A stretch of 64,000 bases of DNA from Megalopta genalis (GCF_051020955.1 NC_135026.1:7044501-7108500), one strand, 5' to 3'. Positions 44,887-55,254 are shown, counted from the first letter of the stretch. Numbers and translations are program-made. Notes: generated from the sequence alone by a model not told the origin.

Positions 44887-45187
44887 CTAGACCGCGGATT
44901 TTTATGGAAAATAAAAATGGTCTAACAAAGTTGATTAGAGAAAATTTAAGTCAGATAAAAATGTCTTTTCTCGTTAGAAGAATTTTGTACAAAAATGACA
45001 GTAAAATACGAAACTTTAGAGACGTTAAAAGAATGTGTCACTACTTAAATAAAGACGTACTTGAATAAGATATTACTTTAACAATTGTTACATAACACAA
45101 GAATATTCTGAAATTCTTTTAACGTTTCTAAAGTTTCGTATTTGACCCAGTCATTTTTGTAAAAAAATTCATAAAATCCGCAGTCTG
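44887..45187. mobile_element. MITE-A copy 3, fold-back form
   Basis: The left end CTAGACCGCGGATTTTTATG and the right end, inward AGACTGCGGATTTTATGAAT, are inverted. The halves also pair internally: TACGAAACTTTAGAGACG at about 45,008 matches the complement of CGTTTCTAAAGTTTCGTA at about 45,123. The copy is about 300 bp and non-coding. Confidence 0.85.
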
Positions 45188-45201
45188 TTGTCACTTAATT
45201 G

Positions 45202-45280
45202 GACGTCAATTTTTGTCACCAGGCGCCGCTAGTTCGTTCTACCACTATAACATGTCGATTTTTGCCATCAGGCGTCGCAT
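45202..45280. repeat. Short dispersed repeat, copies 2 and 3
   Basis: GTCAATTTTTGTCACCAGG-CGCCGCTAGTTCGTTCTAC, then GTCGATTTTTGCCATCAGG-CGTCGC. These are related to 44,578-44,625. Confidence 0.7.
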
Positions 45281-45506
45281 GGTGGAGCTTTTATCTCTAA
45301 AATGCGACATTCTATTGTAAACATTCTATTTTTGGCTCCGATTATACATTTATCTCTCACTGTTTTGTTTTATAGCATTATTACACATACACAGATACAT
45401 AGGAATGAGAGGAAACTAGACGATCCACGCTGATTCTCAGACTGACTGGCGGCTTTGTTTTTCGTGAATACCTCAGCTCAGGTGCGTTAAGCGGGAAAGT
45501 TAGAGA
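45281..45506. other. Unassigned sequence
   Basis: No feature recognised. This is too short to hold a supported gene. Confidence 0.5.
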
Positions 45507-45545
45507 GCGCGAGAGAGAGAGAGAGAGAGGGAGAGAGAGAGAAGC
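45507..45545. repeat. (GA)n microsatellite
   Basis: GAGAGA run with single interruptions. Confidence 0.95.
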
Positions 45546-45554
45546 GGAGAGAGC

Positions 45555-45670
45555 AGTGGTGCGCAACCGTTGGGCCGTGTGCGGCCTGTTATGCGGTCCA
45601 CGCACGGAATGCGGCTCGTTACGTTGCACTGTGCGGTCTCGCGTGCCGCTTGCGGTCCACCGCGCCCAAT
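45555..45670. repeat. TGCGGTCC/TGCGGCTTG short tandem repeats
   Basis: At least six degenerate units of about 20 bp built around GTGCGG-C-TGTTGCGGTCC, in GC-rich DNA. The frames across it on both strands are repeat artefacts. Confidence 0.75.
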
Positions 45671-46008
45671 TGTGCGGCTTGCGGTCCCTTACGCGAACCT
45701 CGGACATTTAAGCCTTCTCCGGAATTTTGCGTTTCCGCGGGACTCGACGAGCTTCTTCTCGCTTCAGTGTCCTCCGCTGGAACGACGGACTTTGCGAAAA
45801 TCGTCGGACACTCCATCAAGCTGCATAATGATCTGTCGCGCAGTGGTACCGACCGCGATTCTAGTTGGCCAAAAGTCGAAGCATTAGGTGTGAATTCGAT
45901 TAATAGTTTTACATGTTACTAAATCCACGATGTTAAATGGAAAGGACAACCTAATAATATTATATCATCAATATGGATATTTATTTACAATTATCAGCAT
46001 TGGATCGC
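45671..46008. other. Unassigned sequence
   Basis: Frames extending from the preceding repeat show no motif. No gene is supported. Confidence 0.5.
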
Positions 46009-46343
46009 GGATTCTGTGCATATTTGATATAAATTATTCCATGAAATTCCAAGTAAAATACTCTATGCTCTAGCCTCAACAGGTTGTATGTATAATCTCG
46101 ATTTAAATGACTCACAGTCGGTTCAAAAATACATAATCACTATACTGCGGATAATAATTGCAAGGAACATAAGCCTCATTTAATAATTTATTCTAATAAA
46201 ATTTAATAATTGTCCTCTTTTAGTAATTTCAGTAAGATGTATTTAATATAAAAATATCCTCAAATTCATCCCATGTCTTCACAATTTTGTGCGTTTTTGG
46301 TCTAGTCATTTTTCTCAAAAATGCATAAAATCCGCAGCGTCTA
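46009..46343. mobile_element. MITE-A copy 4 (diverged)
   Basis: Left end TGGATCGCGGATTCTGTGC. Right end AAATGCATAAAATCCGCAGC then GTCTAATAA, which is close to the family consensus. The length is about 335 bp. A TTTGGTCTAGTCATTTTT block before the right end also occurs, diverged, in copy 3. Confidence 0.65.
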
Positions 46344-46702
46344 ATAATCAAAAATATTGGTCTTCTATATACAATTCAATATATGTACAGCAGAAACTGC
46401 CGAGAATCGGTGCCTAGATCAGATCTAATTTGCAGCTGACAGTCAATGAACGTCATTAGCAGCGCCGGCAATGCTCTGTTTCTACACGACGCGATTGCTG
46501 AATCAGAACCAGAGTATTCATAGCCTATGTCCTTGGTAATACATTGCTCTCAATATGTACATTCTTGGTATTCATAATCTATGTTCTTAGTATTACACTC
46601 TTCTCAACACGCGAACCAGCAAGTCCTAAACGAGATTAATGTATATTATTTTATAACAATGACAAGATTGGATTTAAGCTTCCTACGATCCTTATTATAA
46701 TA
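46344..46702. other. Unassigned sequence
   Basis: Repeats of CTTGGTATTCATA-CTATGTTC occur near 46,515 and 46,563. Related TTCTCGGTATTCATA sequence lies beyond MITE-B copy 4 (about 47,300), so the MITE may have landed in a small repeat cluster. Confidence 0.45.
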
Positions 46703-47109
46703 CAGGCTGTTCGAAAATTACGTTAACTCCCGGAAAGGGGTGATTTCTGAGGACATTTGAAGTAACTTTTTCCTTAGCGAAAATGCAATCCACGGCTTCG
46801 TTTACGAGTTATTAATGAAAAACACTGACTAATGTGAGATCGCGTACGACTGATGCTCCGCCCAAGCGACCACTGCCGTTGCGGCGGACGCTCCACCCAC
46901 GCGACCACCGCCGCTGCGTGAGACGGCCGGCGCGACGCGCCATTGGCGTAAAGGCGGAGCGCTGGCCGCACTCGCTCTCCGATTGGTCAACGTTTTTCGT
47001 CAATAACTCCTAAACGAAACCTCGGATTGAATTTTCGCTAGGGAAAAAGTTCCTTCAAATGACTTCAGGAAACCCTTCTCGGGTATTAACATAATTATGG
47101 GACACCCTG
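46703..47109. mobile_element. MITE-B copy 4
   Basis: Ends CAGGCTGTTCGAAAATTACG (46,703) and, inward from 47,109, CAGGGTGTCCCATAATTATG, flanked by TA. The core has the ACTTTTTCCTTAGCGAAAAT and CGGCTTCGTTTACGAGTT arms and an expanded GC-rich centre (CCACGCGACCACCGCCGC) containing a partial internal duplication (CGACCACTGCCG then CGACCACCGCCG). Length 407 bp. Confidence 0.9.
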
Positions 47110-48055
47110 TACATGCTGGAATGAAGAAGATCTTAGAAAAATCTCTGACAACATTTTTATAGCACCAGGAACTGTAAAAGAAAAAGTCAGAAGCCAGGTC
47201 ATTTTGACTGGTTTGATAGCTCTGGTGTTAATATATTCTCGGTATTGGTAGCCAATGTTCTTGTACCCATATTTCTTAGCCTCCTATTTCTCTTACCACA
47301 TTCTCGGTATTCATACCCTGTCCTAATATTTTTCCAGTAAAAGAGCAATCGAGATATAAGCTCCCACGTTTCCCAGCGCGGTTTCACGGTCGTAGCTCAA
47401 TTAGCCATTATCTCGTTGAGCCATTAGCTCACCTCCGTGGTAACAATCGAATCGAATGGACGGTTGCTGGTTAAACTTGGGGGACCCTCGGAACGACTGT
47501 TCCTTTTTTTTCGAAGGGCTCTTCGTACCAGCTGAATACCTCTAAACGGCCGCAAGAACGGTTAATCGGAAGGGAGGGGAGGGAGAGAGGGAGGGCGGGA
47601 CTGTTAATTAGAACCTGACCCTCGGCTAGGGTGAGATTAATGTGTGGACAGCGTTTAAAAAGTTCTCCGTGCGAAGGATCCCCTAACTCTTGCCGGAAGG
47701 TTATCGTGGCCGCGGGCGTGCGTGATCCTTGAACGAGCATCCTTCGTCCTGGCTCCGTCGAAATCTAATTTAAACTCGGCTGTCCCTCGATACGATCTTG
47801 TCCGGGGCCACGGCCCGGGACGGGACGGGACGATTACAAAAATGGCGGTAAACGAGGGTGAACGAAAAAAAAGACGAGAAAAATTCGTCAGCGGGACCGT
47901 GAAGGCGCGCTCCTTAACGAGCCAACTATTACGTTGATTAGGTCGCAGCGGGACAGCAATTATCCCTCGGTACATGTTTGAGATATAAATGACTCCTTTA
48001 GATTAATATGTCGCGAGATTAATGACCCTGGGAGGGTGGGGATGATCGATAATGT
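47110..48055. other. Unassigned sequence
   Basis: Includes the G-rich run AGGGAGGGGAGGGAGAGAGG near 47,571-47,590 and GGGACGGGACGGGACG at 47,817-47,832. The 106-codon minus frame has no motif. A tRNA-like A-box match at 47,394 (TAGCTCAATTAGC) lacks a B box. Confidence 0.5.
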
Positions 48056-48712
48056 TAGGGCGGTTGTCCATCTGAGAGTAAAACCCTCGACAGTCGTTCC
48101 ACAGTCTCGTATTCGTGGGACCCGCCAGGCCCCCACCCCTCGCCGCGTCATGTCTAGCTGCGCTACGGAGTCTTGCGGCTCGCGTCGCACTGGAGCCACT
48201 GTCATGGCGGGTGTCCATCCGAGAGTAGAACTCTCGACAGTCGCTCCACAGTCTCGTATCCGCAGGACCCGCCACGCCCCCCACTCTTCGCCGCGTCTTG
48301 CCTAGCTATGCTGCGGTGTCTCGCGGCTCGCGTTGCACTGGAGCCACTGTCATGGAGGGCGTCCATGCGAGAGTAGAACTCTCGACAGTCGTTTTACAGT
48401 CTCGTATCCACGGGACCCACCACGCCCCCCACTCTTCTCCGCGTCATGCCTAGTTGCGCTGCGGTGTCTCGCGGCTCGCGTCGCACTGGAGCCACTGTCA
48501 GGTTAGGTATTCGTACTAAGGCAGTGGCTCTAGTAAGATTGTAGTCTCGAGACTAGGCAGCACAGCTGGACAAGACGCGCGGAAAGGTGGGGGGCCTGAC
48601 GGGTCCCGCATAGACGACACTATAGAGCAACTGTCGAGAGTTTTACTCTCGGATGGACTTCCACAATGCGAATCAGTGTCGTGGAGTTTTACTTTCAGAT
48701 GGACACCCGTCT
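48056..48712. mobile_element. Repeat cluster: three direct 149-bp units and one inverted unit
   Basis: Units start near 48,056, 48,206 and 48,355. Each has GTCCATCCGAGAGTAGAAC then TCTCGACAGTC, CACAGTCTCGTATCC, GGGACCCGCCACGCCCCCCA and GCACTGGAGCCACTGTCATG. A fourth copy at about 48,530-48,712 is in opposite orientation, so the cluster begins and ends with inverted GGGTGTCCATCTGA. Each unit contains the hairpin CGAGAGTAGAACTCTCG. Frames on both strands reflect the units and are not genes. Confidence 0.9.
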
Positions 48713-49049
48713 TTACTCCTCGTTGCTCGTTTCCTTTCCGCGCCGGCTAGGCTTCCGGGAGCCGGTTGTCGACCGCGGGCAGCGCTCGAGGTGTCCAGAA
48801 TTATCGGGCGGATCGTAAGCCTCTTGTTTCAGAGGATGGAAGTCCGTCCAGGTGAGTCGAGATTGAAACGATGGAGGGACCGGTGATAAAGTGGGAGAAT
48901 AAAAAAAAGCCGATCGAAACGGCTCGGAGCGTTTCGCTTGTACCGGGTGCTCCAGGAAAAAACGGTACTCGAATGTCTCCGTTGTTTTCGGTGGAACTTC
49001 GTTTACAGAAGTATTTCGGTGTAAGTAAATAATTGTAGACACTCCTACT
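48713..49049. other. Unassigned sequence
   Basis: Overlapping frames on both strands (109 and 85 codons minus, 77 plus) lack motifs. Confidence 0.5.
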
Positions 49050-49853
49050 ATCGTTCATTGCTGCTCATTTTGTTATTAAAAGCAATGGAAGTATAATAGC
49101 GGCTCCGAAAAAGGGAGAAAGGGAGAGAGGAGGGGACCGCCCATCCTTAGAGCGCTGTCGTCTTTTCTAGGGCTGTAGGACGATCCTGGATCGTTGATGT
49201 TCAAGTGTCCACTATTATTAACAGAAAAAACGGACTCTATTTTTTTATTGTATTAAGTATCTGTACGAAAAACACTGATCAATCGGAGAGCGAGTGCGGC
49301 CGATGCTCCGCCCTTGCGATCGAAGCGGCGTCACGCCGGCCGTCTGAGACAGCGGCAGTGGTCGCGGGGGCGGGACGTCAGCCGCGCGCGATCTCTCATT
49401 GGTCAGCGTTTTTCGTTAATAACTCGCAAACGAAGCTTCGGATTGCATTTTCGCTAAGGAAAAAATTACTTTAAATGACCTCAGGAACCCCTTATTTCTC
49501 GCTGGTGCAATAATTTTGGGCCACCCTGAACAAATGCAATCGGAAACAAATCTAACTCCGACGAGGGATAATAAAATCTTTTTTTGCAATTTCTAATATT
49601 AATGCAACGAACGTTATTCAGACGGCTTCCGGTAAAGTATAAATACTTAATACAATAAAAAAAATAGAGTCTGTTTTTCTGTTAACAATGGTGGGCACTT
49701 GGACATCAACGATCCAGGGTCGTCTTAACAGATCTAGAAAAGACGGCAGCGATCTAAGGATGGGCGGCTCCCCCTCTCTCTCTTTCCCTCTCTTCCGGAG
49801 CTGCTATTATACTTCCATTGCTTTTAATAACAAAATGAGCGGCGATGAACGAT
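49050..49853. mobile_element. Large inverted repeat (arms about 213 bp) enclosing a MITE-B fragment
   Basis: The left arm 49,050-49,262 and right arm 49,638-49,853 are inverted copies. Shared blocks include TCATTTTGTTATTAAAAGCA, ATGGAAGTATAATAGC, CCGCCCATCCTTAGA, TGGATCGTTGATGT and TATTGTATTAAGTAT. The 375-bp centre holds MITE-B copy 5 and an unpaired AT-rich segment. The 176-codon plus frame starting at 49,688 runs through the right arm into the CT repeat and is not supported as a gene. Confidence 0.9.
49266..49527. mobile_element. MITE-B copy 5, left end missing
   Basis: It starts abruptly in the core at GAAAAACACTGATCAATCGG, right next to the end of the left arm of the large inverted repeat. 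It continues through the GC-rich centre and the right arm (AACTCGCAAACGAAGC, TTTTCGCTAAGGAAAAA) to the terminus GGCCACCCTG at 49,527. About 100 bp of the left arm is absent. Confidence 0.85.
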
Positions 49854-50321
49854 ATAGGAGAAGTGCCCACGAGGCGGAAGCACGACGGCAATTTGTTCAA
49901 CAGCTACGAACACGTCAACGTTTCGAAACGATTCCGCACGACCTCGACGCGACAGAGTCACCCCGGCGAGTTTTTGTTCCGGGATTTCTCGCTCGCTCCC
50001 TTTCTCTCTCTCTCTCTCTCACTTCATTTTTTCCTTCTTCGTTTTTTTTGTCATTTTCCAGGAATTTGACGGCGCTCGTAAAAGAACGTTTCGCACACGA
50101 CAAAAAAACTCGCCGATTACGAATTTCGAGGGCTTGCGTTACGGGCACGCGCGTAAAAATCCAATCGAATGGAATCGCGAGCACCCTTCGGCGCTGTAAC
50201 AATTCGTCGCCGTGCTAACGGGCTTGTAATTAACTGGCATCTTCGGTGAAGTGTCCGTGCAATCCTTGCGGGTCCGGTAATCAGTTGGTCACGTTTTGCT
50301 TCGAGCGATTTGTTCTTTAAT
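49854..50321. other. Unassigned sequence with a short (CT)n run
   Basis: A CT run occupies about 50,000-50,020. Frames on both strands cross it. No gene is supported. Confidence 0.5.
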
Positions 50322-50680
50322 AACAACAACAATAATAATAATAACAATAACAATCATAACAACGATAATAATCATAATAAAATTTTTTTAGTTTTTATAG
50401 AGGGAGAAAATAGTAACAATGATAATAATAACAATAACAATAGTAATATATAATTTTTTATGACATATAATTTGAAAAAACTAAACAACAACAATAATAA
50501 AAGCAATAACAATCACAACAATAATAATGATCATAATAAAAATTTTTTTTGGTTTTTATAGAGGGAGAAAATAATAATAACAATAACAATAGTAACATAT
50601 AATCTTTCATGATATATAATTTGAAAGCAAATAAATAACAATAATAATAATAATGATAATAATATCAAGAGAATAGAAAA
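50322..50680. repeat. AAC/AAT-rich array with a duplicated block
   Basis: AACAACAATAATAATAATAA runs are interrupted twice by a near-identical block (GTTTTTATAGAGGGAGAAAA then AATAACAATAGTAA and CATATAATTTGAAA) near 50,390 and 50,550, a tandem duplication of about 160 bp. Confidence 0.85.
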
Positions 50681-50860
50681 TAAGTGATAAAGGTCATTAG
50701 TAAAGCTAATTAGAAAAGGTTCGGGGAATAATAGAGAAGAGTTAAAATAATAATTTAAATAATTTATTACATTATTTAATATTCTTATTAATTAATATTA
50801 AAATAATAAAAAAAAAGACATAGCAGTAATAGCATGACCAAGCGAAGACAAGGTAAAGTA
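50681..50860. other. AT-rich unassigned sequence
   Basis: AATAATTTAAATAATTTATT-type low complexity. No feature is supported. Confidence 0.5.
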
Positions 50861-51020
50861 GCGGCTACTGTCGGGTGACCAATTGCTATGTCTAATTTTA
50901 TATTCATCGAATAGAACAAATTCAATTCCCGAATCTTTTTATTTAGCTTATTTTTACAATTTGTGCCCGATAACGAACCAAAGGTCAACAAACCATTGGT
51001 CGCCCACAGTGACCGGCTGC
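50861..51020. mobile_element. MITE-D copy 2
   Basis: The left end GCGGCTACTGTCGGGTGACC and the right end, inward GCAGCCGGTCACTGTGGGCG, are inverted, and CAAAGG-AACAAACC and CCGATAACGAACCAAAG match copy 1's subterminal blocks. Length 160 bp, more diverged than copy 1. Confidence 0.75.
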
Positions 51021-51118
51021 ATTTGCCTTCCACATGCTAAAAAATATGGCGTCCACAGAAAGGAGGTTCTCTCCGACTGTCGCTCAGCTTCTAAATAAAA
51101 ATGGACACGACTACTAGC

Positions 51119-51267
51119 TTGTAAACAAAAAAGGAAATCCGATTGTTACAGCCCCGAGGCTCGTTCGTACAGTTGTCAAAAAATCGGCGACTAGAAAAAC
51201 GTGCCGCGAGGCTCGAACAATCGTATCTGCTATTCCCGAATCGTCCTTTCTTGTTTACAAACTGAGC
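51119..51267. mobile_element. Short fold-back repeat related to 14.43 kb
   Basis: The left end TTGTAAACAAAAAAGGAAAT and the right side, inward TTGTAAACAAGAAAGGACGA, are inverted, followed by GAGGCTCG/CGAGCCTCG pairing. The right half (51,207-51,267) is the segment shared with 14,434-14,493. Length about 150 bp. Confidence 0.7.
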
Positions 51268-52894
51268 GTCAATAAAAATAGCTGAGATCTCGCGACGATA
51301 TCGGTCGACGCGATCGAATCGAAACAAAAACAAACACGATTTACCGGTTCCAGGAGAAGAAAAAAAGACAAACCGTTCATCGGCTGTCGCAAAGGTTCAA
51401 ATTCCGTTTCGTGTCCAACAGCGAATTAATTTGTCCTCGGGTTTGGCGCCACGTAGCGGCGACTCGGTGCCACCGTGCTCGCAGTCCGGCGGCGTCGCGG
51501 TCGGTATCGCGGCAATGGGACGCAAACACGTATCGCGCGAACTTCAGCGCTTTCGATTACTCGTCCAATTTTATGCGCCATTTAATTTTACGCGGCGAGG
51601 TTATTGAGGCAATCCGCGGCAGAGTCGTGACACCCGAAACGCGCCGTCCGTTTCCCGGAGACACCGTCGATGTAGCCGAACGGCGTGTTGGGGGGCGCAG
51701 GAGGACGAGTAGGGAGAGAGGGAAGGCCAGCGAAAGAACGGAGAGAAATTTGCCGGGCTTCTGGTCGCGTTCGCGGAGGAGGCGGACGGGAGAGACGGGC
51801 GAAACTTTATCACGGAAATTGTTAAACGCGATCAAACACTTACGATCCGTTACTCGTCGCGGCCTCCCGCTCTGCCAGGGTCTCGAGAATACAGCAACTT
51901 TTTTACGGGTCGAACGATAAGACTGCAGAGAGATCGGCACGCCTTCAACGGGCGCAACAACGAGCTACGTATTACGCGGCCGCACGGGAACGTTTTTAAA
52001 AAGTTGCCGTCTGCCCGAGCGGGCCCGACGCGGACCCTTTGTCGAGCAACAATGGCCGACCGCCGCCTTTCTTTTATTGGCCATTAACCGGGCCGACTGT
52101 TTCGCCGGCGGAAGCTAATCCTGCATATTTTAATCGCGATCCCGCATCGAAGCGGCGGCGGCGCGGCGCCGGCAACCAGAAACTCCCTGAAAACTTCCCT
52201 TAATATTGCGATAACGTTTATGCGCGTGCAGGAGGCTGCGGCGGTCGCCTTTTAAGGGCGTCCCATAAATTTCCAAAGTACCCGTAAAATGATTATAAAC
52301 GAGCGAAGTTATCCTTAACTGTGCGCCGACGTTGATTTAACGGAGACTTTACGTGCCTAAAGGCCGCGGATGTGTATTGTTGCGGCGGGCTTCGGGCGAG
52401 CTACCGACCCTAACGAAGTATCCTTCGGGGCGCATTATTTCGACGATTCCGCAGCCGCCCCGCCCGGCGACCGAACGACCCGACGGCAATCAACAATCGT
52501 TTCTCGCGGTGTTGTCAAGTGGAAGAAGATTTGTGTGTCGCTGCGGAACAACTAATTACGCTGCGATACGGTGAACATAGTTTTTTTTAGAAATTTTCTT
52601 GCGGCCGAAATCTTTTGGCCAGAAAGAGTAAGGACGTACGAGTACGGCTTAACTTAACCCAACTTAAGCCAGACGTAAATCAGACATAACTCAGACCTAA
52701 CTTAGACCTAACGTAAAATATTTTATATTGCGTTACAATGCTTACTCTTCAGCCATGAGAAATAGTCAGTGCGCTCACAACAAACCATCTAATAATCATC
52801 AGGCGTTTACAAATCACTTGGGTCGTTGAAAGCTGTCGGAGCGAACTATAACGTTGCATTGCACTGATAGACTTATATAAACACCAGTTCAGGC
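51268..52894. other. Long CpG-rich unassigned island
   Basis: Bases 51,400-52,560 are strongly CpG-rich, with frames of 169 codons (plus, 51,411) and 127 (minus). No domain is recognisable. Bases 52,650-52,720 hold degenerate AACTTAACC/CAGACCTAAC repeats. It could be regulatory or untranslated exon DNA. Confidence 0.5.
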
Positions 52895-53265
52895 CAGGGT
52901 AACCTAATCTCAACTAGCGTTAGGCGTTGGGTGACTATAGTTGCCGACGGTGATTCATCGATGGGATACCCAGCAAGCAGTGCACGTTGGATGACTCATC
53001 GGTAGCCTACTGCAAGCTTCAGAGGTTCGGTGACTCATTGGCTGCACCCAGCAAGCGCCTGAAGTTGTCTTAATCGTCGCCGATGACTCATCCAGTACCT
53101 AGCAACCATCGGTCGTTGGATGACTATAGTTGCCGACGATGACTCATCGATGGGATACCCAGCAAGCGTCTGACGTTGGGTGACTATAGCCACCGGTGGG
53201 GCCGTCAGCAAGCGTTGGACGTTGAATGACTCACCGATAGTTCCCAGCAATGCCTGCCTCAACGG
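52895..53265. repeat. Satellite A, array 2
   Basis: About six units of 55-65 bp containing GATACCCAGCAAGCGTCTGA then CGTTGGGTGACTATAGTTGC and GACGATGACTCATC. These match the GC-richer units at the left edge of array 1 (18.2 kb), in the same orientation. CCCAGC and GTTGGG can pair within a unit. Confidence 0.85.
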
Positions 53266-53561
53266 AAGCCCAGCAAAACCGGCTCCGCGCTTACCGCGTT
53301 TACCTGTGATTGCTCACGTGGTGTGCTCATGGACCCCCAACGAAAAAACTACTATTCACTGATTAAAATATACAAAAATTTGCCAATGGTATCAATCTAC
53401 TAGACCTCCACGTGGATACTACCCTAGCCGCCCAAGTGAGTTCTCTCTCGCCACGTGTGTATTCCCCGTAACTAGACCCTCTCTTGGGTACTCCTTGCAT
53501 CAGACTTTCGGTTTAACGATTCAAAATAATTCTCACAGTGTCTTACAAGCTCGCGACGCGG
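53266..53561. other. Unassigned sequence
   Basis: Nothing recognisable. The segment lies immediately upstream of the possible core promoter. Confidence 0.5.
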
Positions 53562-53600
53562 TATATAAGGACGTATGGTTGGGCGGGTAGTTTTCAGCGT
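53562..53600 (+). promoter_or_regulatory. Possible TATA-type core promoter
   Basis: TATATAAG at 53,562-53,569 is followed 34 bases later by TTTTCAGCG, an approximate arthropod initiator (TCAGT-like) with the A at 53,596. The next 500 bases are CpG-rich. No DPE matches at the exact spacing (AGTCG lies at +25 to +29). Without transcript data this remains a weak match. Confidence 0.25.
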
Positions 53601-54574
53601 CCCGGTCGGACCCCGATAAAGTCGTCCGCGTGACAGACGGTTTGAATTGGGTAGGCGGCACCCGGGTTCGGTAACAGAAGCGGGCGCGAGCCTTCACGAG
53701 CGGCGTGGGTGGACAGGTCGCGCGAGGTCATGCGTTATTTTCCAATTCGGAAACGTGGAGCATCGCCGCCGCCATTGATCTCCGTTCGACGGGGACCGGT
53801 TCCGCCTGCGACACGGCCTCGTCTCTACCGGCTTCGATAAATCGATCAGAGAGGTTCGCCGGAGAGACGGGCAGAAGGAGGCCACCGTGGACCCGTAACG
53901 TAACGCGTAGCGTCGCGTCGCCGTTGTTGTCGCGTCAGCTCCTACGGTTCCAGAATTTCCGCGCGATCTCGCGGTTACGGCGTCCCGAGCGGCTTTTCGC
54001 GATGGTCGAATCCATCTTCGAGCGGTACTCGAACGATCGCATTGCGTTGTTTCGTCCCGTGTTCCCCGTTGTTCCCGTGCTCGCGAATCCTCCTTTATCC
54101 GTCGTTAATACAGAGGAACGCCGCGCGGACGAACGAAAAGGAGGATCGCCGAGCGGAAAACGAGCGTTGTAAGCTTTACACGGTGACCCGTGCTGACAAA
54201 CAGCCCTTACCGATAAAAAAACAAAGCGGCGACGCGCGCCGCTCGCCCTGTCACGCCGCACACACATACACACGCGCGCGCAGGCCGGATAATGGCGATG
54301 CTACGACCGATAAACCGGCTGAAACAATGGCCGGCGTTGTCTAAACATAAATTGCCGGCGCGCTACGTTATCCGTTTCATTGTCTCGCGCCTTTTTTCTC
54401 CATGTTTAATCCTGTAAACGGACCCTGCGAAAACGGCACACGTCAAAAAAACGGGACGAGAGATCTCGAGCGGTGAGGTTTCGATTCCGTGACGATGCTG
54501 GTTTTGTGCGGAACTTTGAACGGTCGCGTAACGTGTTATCGCGAAATTAAATCTCCGGCCCGATGATCGCTGTG
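53601..54574. other. CpG-rich unassigned sequence
   Basis: A 155-codon plus frame (53,705-54,172) follows the possible promoter, but it overlaps an opposing 112-codon frame and has no recognised domain. A short (CA)n-like run lies at 54,259-54,275. It might be a 5' untranslated region. Confidence 0.4.
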
Positions 54575-54675
54575 AAAGCTGTCGTGTCGCGTCGCCTCGC
54601 TTCGTCTCGCTTCGTCTCGCCTCGCGTCGCCTCACCTTGCCGCGCCTCGTCTTACCGCGCCTCGCCACGCCGCGA
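54575..54675. repeat. CGTCTCGCTT/CGCCTCGCG short tandem repeats
   Basis: Ten or so degenerate units of 9-10 bp (TCGCTTCGTC, TCGCCTCGCG, CCGCGCCTCG). Confidence 0.9.
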
Positions 54676-55254
54676 GCCGGATAAGTTCCGAACGAGATTC
54701 CTTGTTAGTCGTGTTAGCTTTTCGGGAGACCGGACGCAGCGCAGCGCCGCGCCGGGACCTCGATCCCGAATCAAAACAGGAAATATCGCGTTAACCTGTC
54801 CCGAACGGTAATCTTCTTCGGCAACTTCTATTTTCCACTCGCAAATTACGACCGCCGCTGATCACTGCCGATATCAGAGTCTTCTATCTTCGGAATGCAT
54901 AAATCGCTCGCGATCTTGTAATTCCGTCGTCGGCGCGGCGTCACGTCGCGTGATCGAGGATTTCGTGGCGGACGCGGAGCTACGAATGTGCTACGATCTT
55001 AATGACTTGGACATATGGTGTCGAGACAAGCGAGAAAAGAAAACGCGGCCCGGAGACACGTGTCACACTCGGAAGAATTCGCGACGAATACGCGGCCTGC
55101 AGGTCTTAGCACGCTCGTCTTAGCATTCATTGCGGCATTCGTACATAGATGTCGCGGCGATGCCTAGTTTTTTCTCGACGAGTATATTTTTCGTTTCGGT
55201 TCTTACCTAGTCGAAATCCAAAGCTAACGCGAGCTAGAACTTATCCAAATCTGA
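54676..55254. other. CpG-rich unassigned sequence
   Basis: No gene. A half-site of the 26.8-kb palindrome, CTCGACGAGTATA, occurs at 55,174-55,186. Confidence 0.5.

Noticed and set aside
47199..47240. AGCTCTGGTGTTAAT shared with 61,594-61,608 as a dispersed repeat
   Set aside because: The match is only about 15 bases and the flanks do not align convincingly.
47390..47460. Possible tRNA (A-box-like TAGCTCAATTAGC)
   Set aside because: No B box (GGTTCGANTCC) at the right distance, and no acceptor stem could be paired.
49688..50218. 176-codon plus-strand frame
   Set aside because: It begins inside one arm of the large inverted repeat and crosses a CT microsatellite.
51395..51420. B-box-like GGTTCAAATTCC
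   Set aside because: It has an extra base relative to the consensus and no upstream A box or cloverleaf.
51411..51920. 169-codon plus-strand open frame
   Set aside because: CpG-rich DNA open on both strands; Arg-rich translation with no motif.
52650..52720. Telomere-like TTAGG repeats (also near 23.4, 41.3 and 55.4 kb)
   Set aside because: The TAACCTAA/CAGACCTAAC sequence is degenerate and never forms a run of exact TTAGG units.
53705..54172. 155-codon frame downstream of the possible TATA box as a gene
   Set aside because: No recognisable domain and an overlapping opposing frame. Promoter evidence is weak, so it is kept only as a finding.
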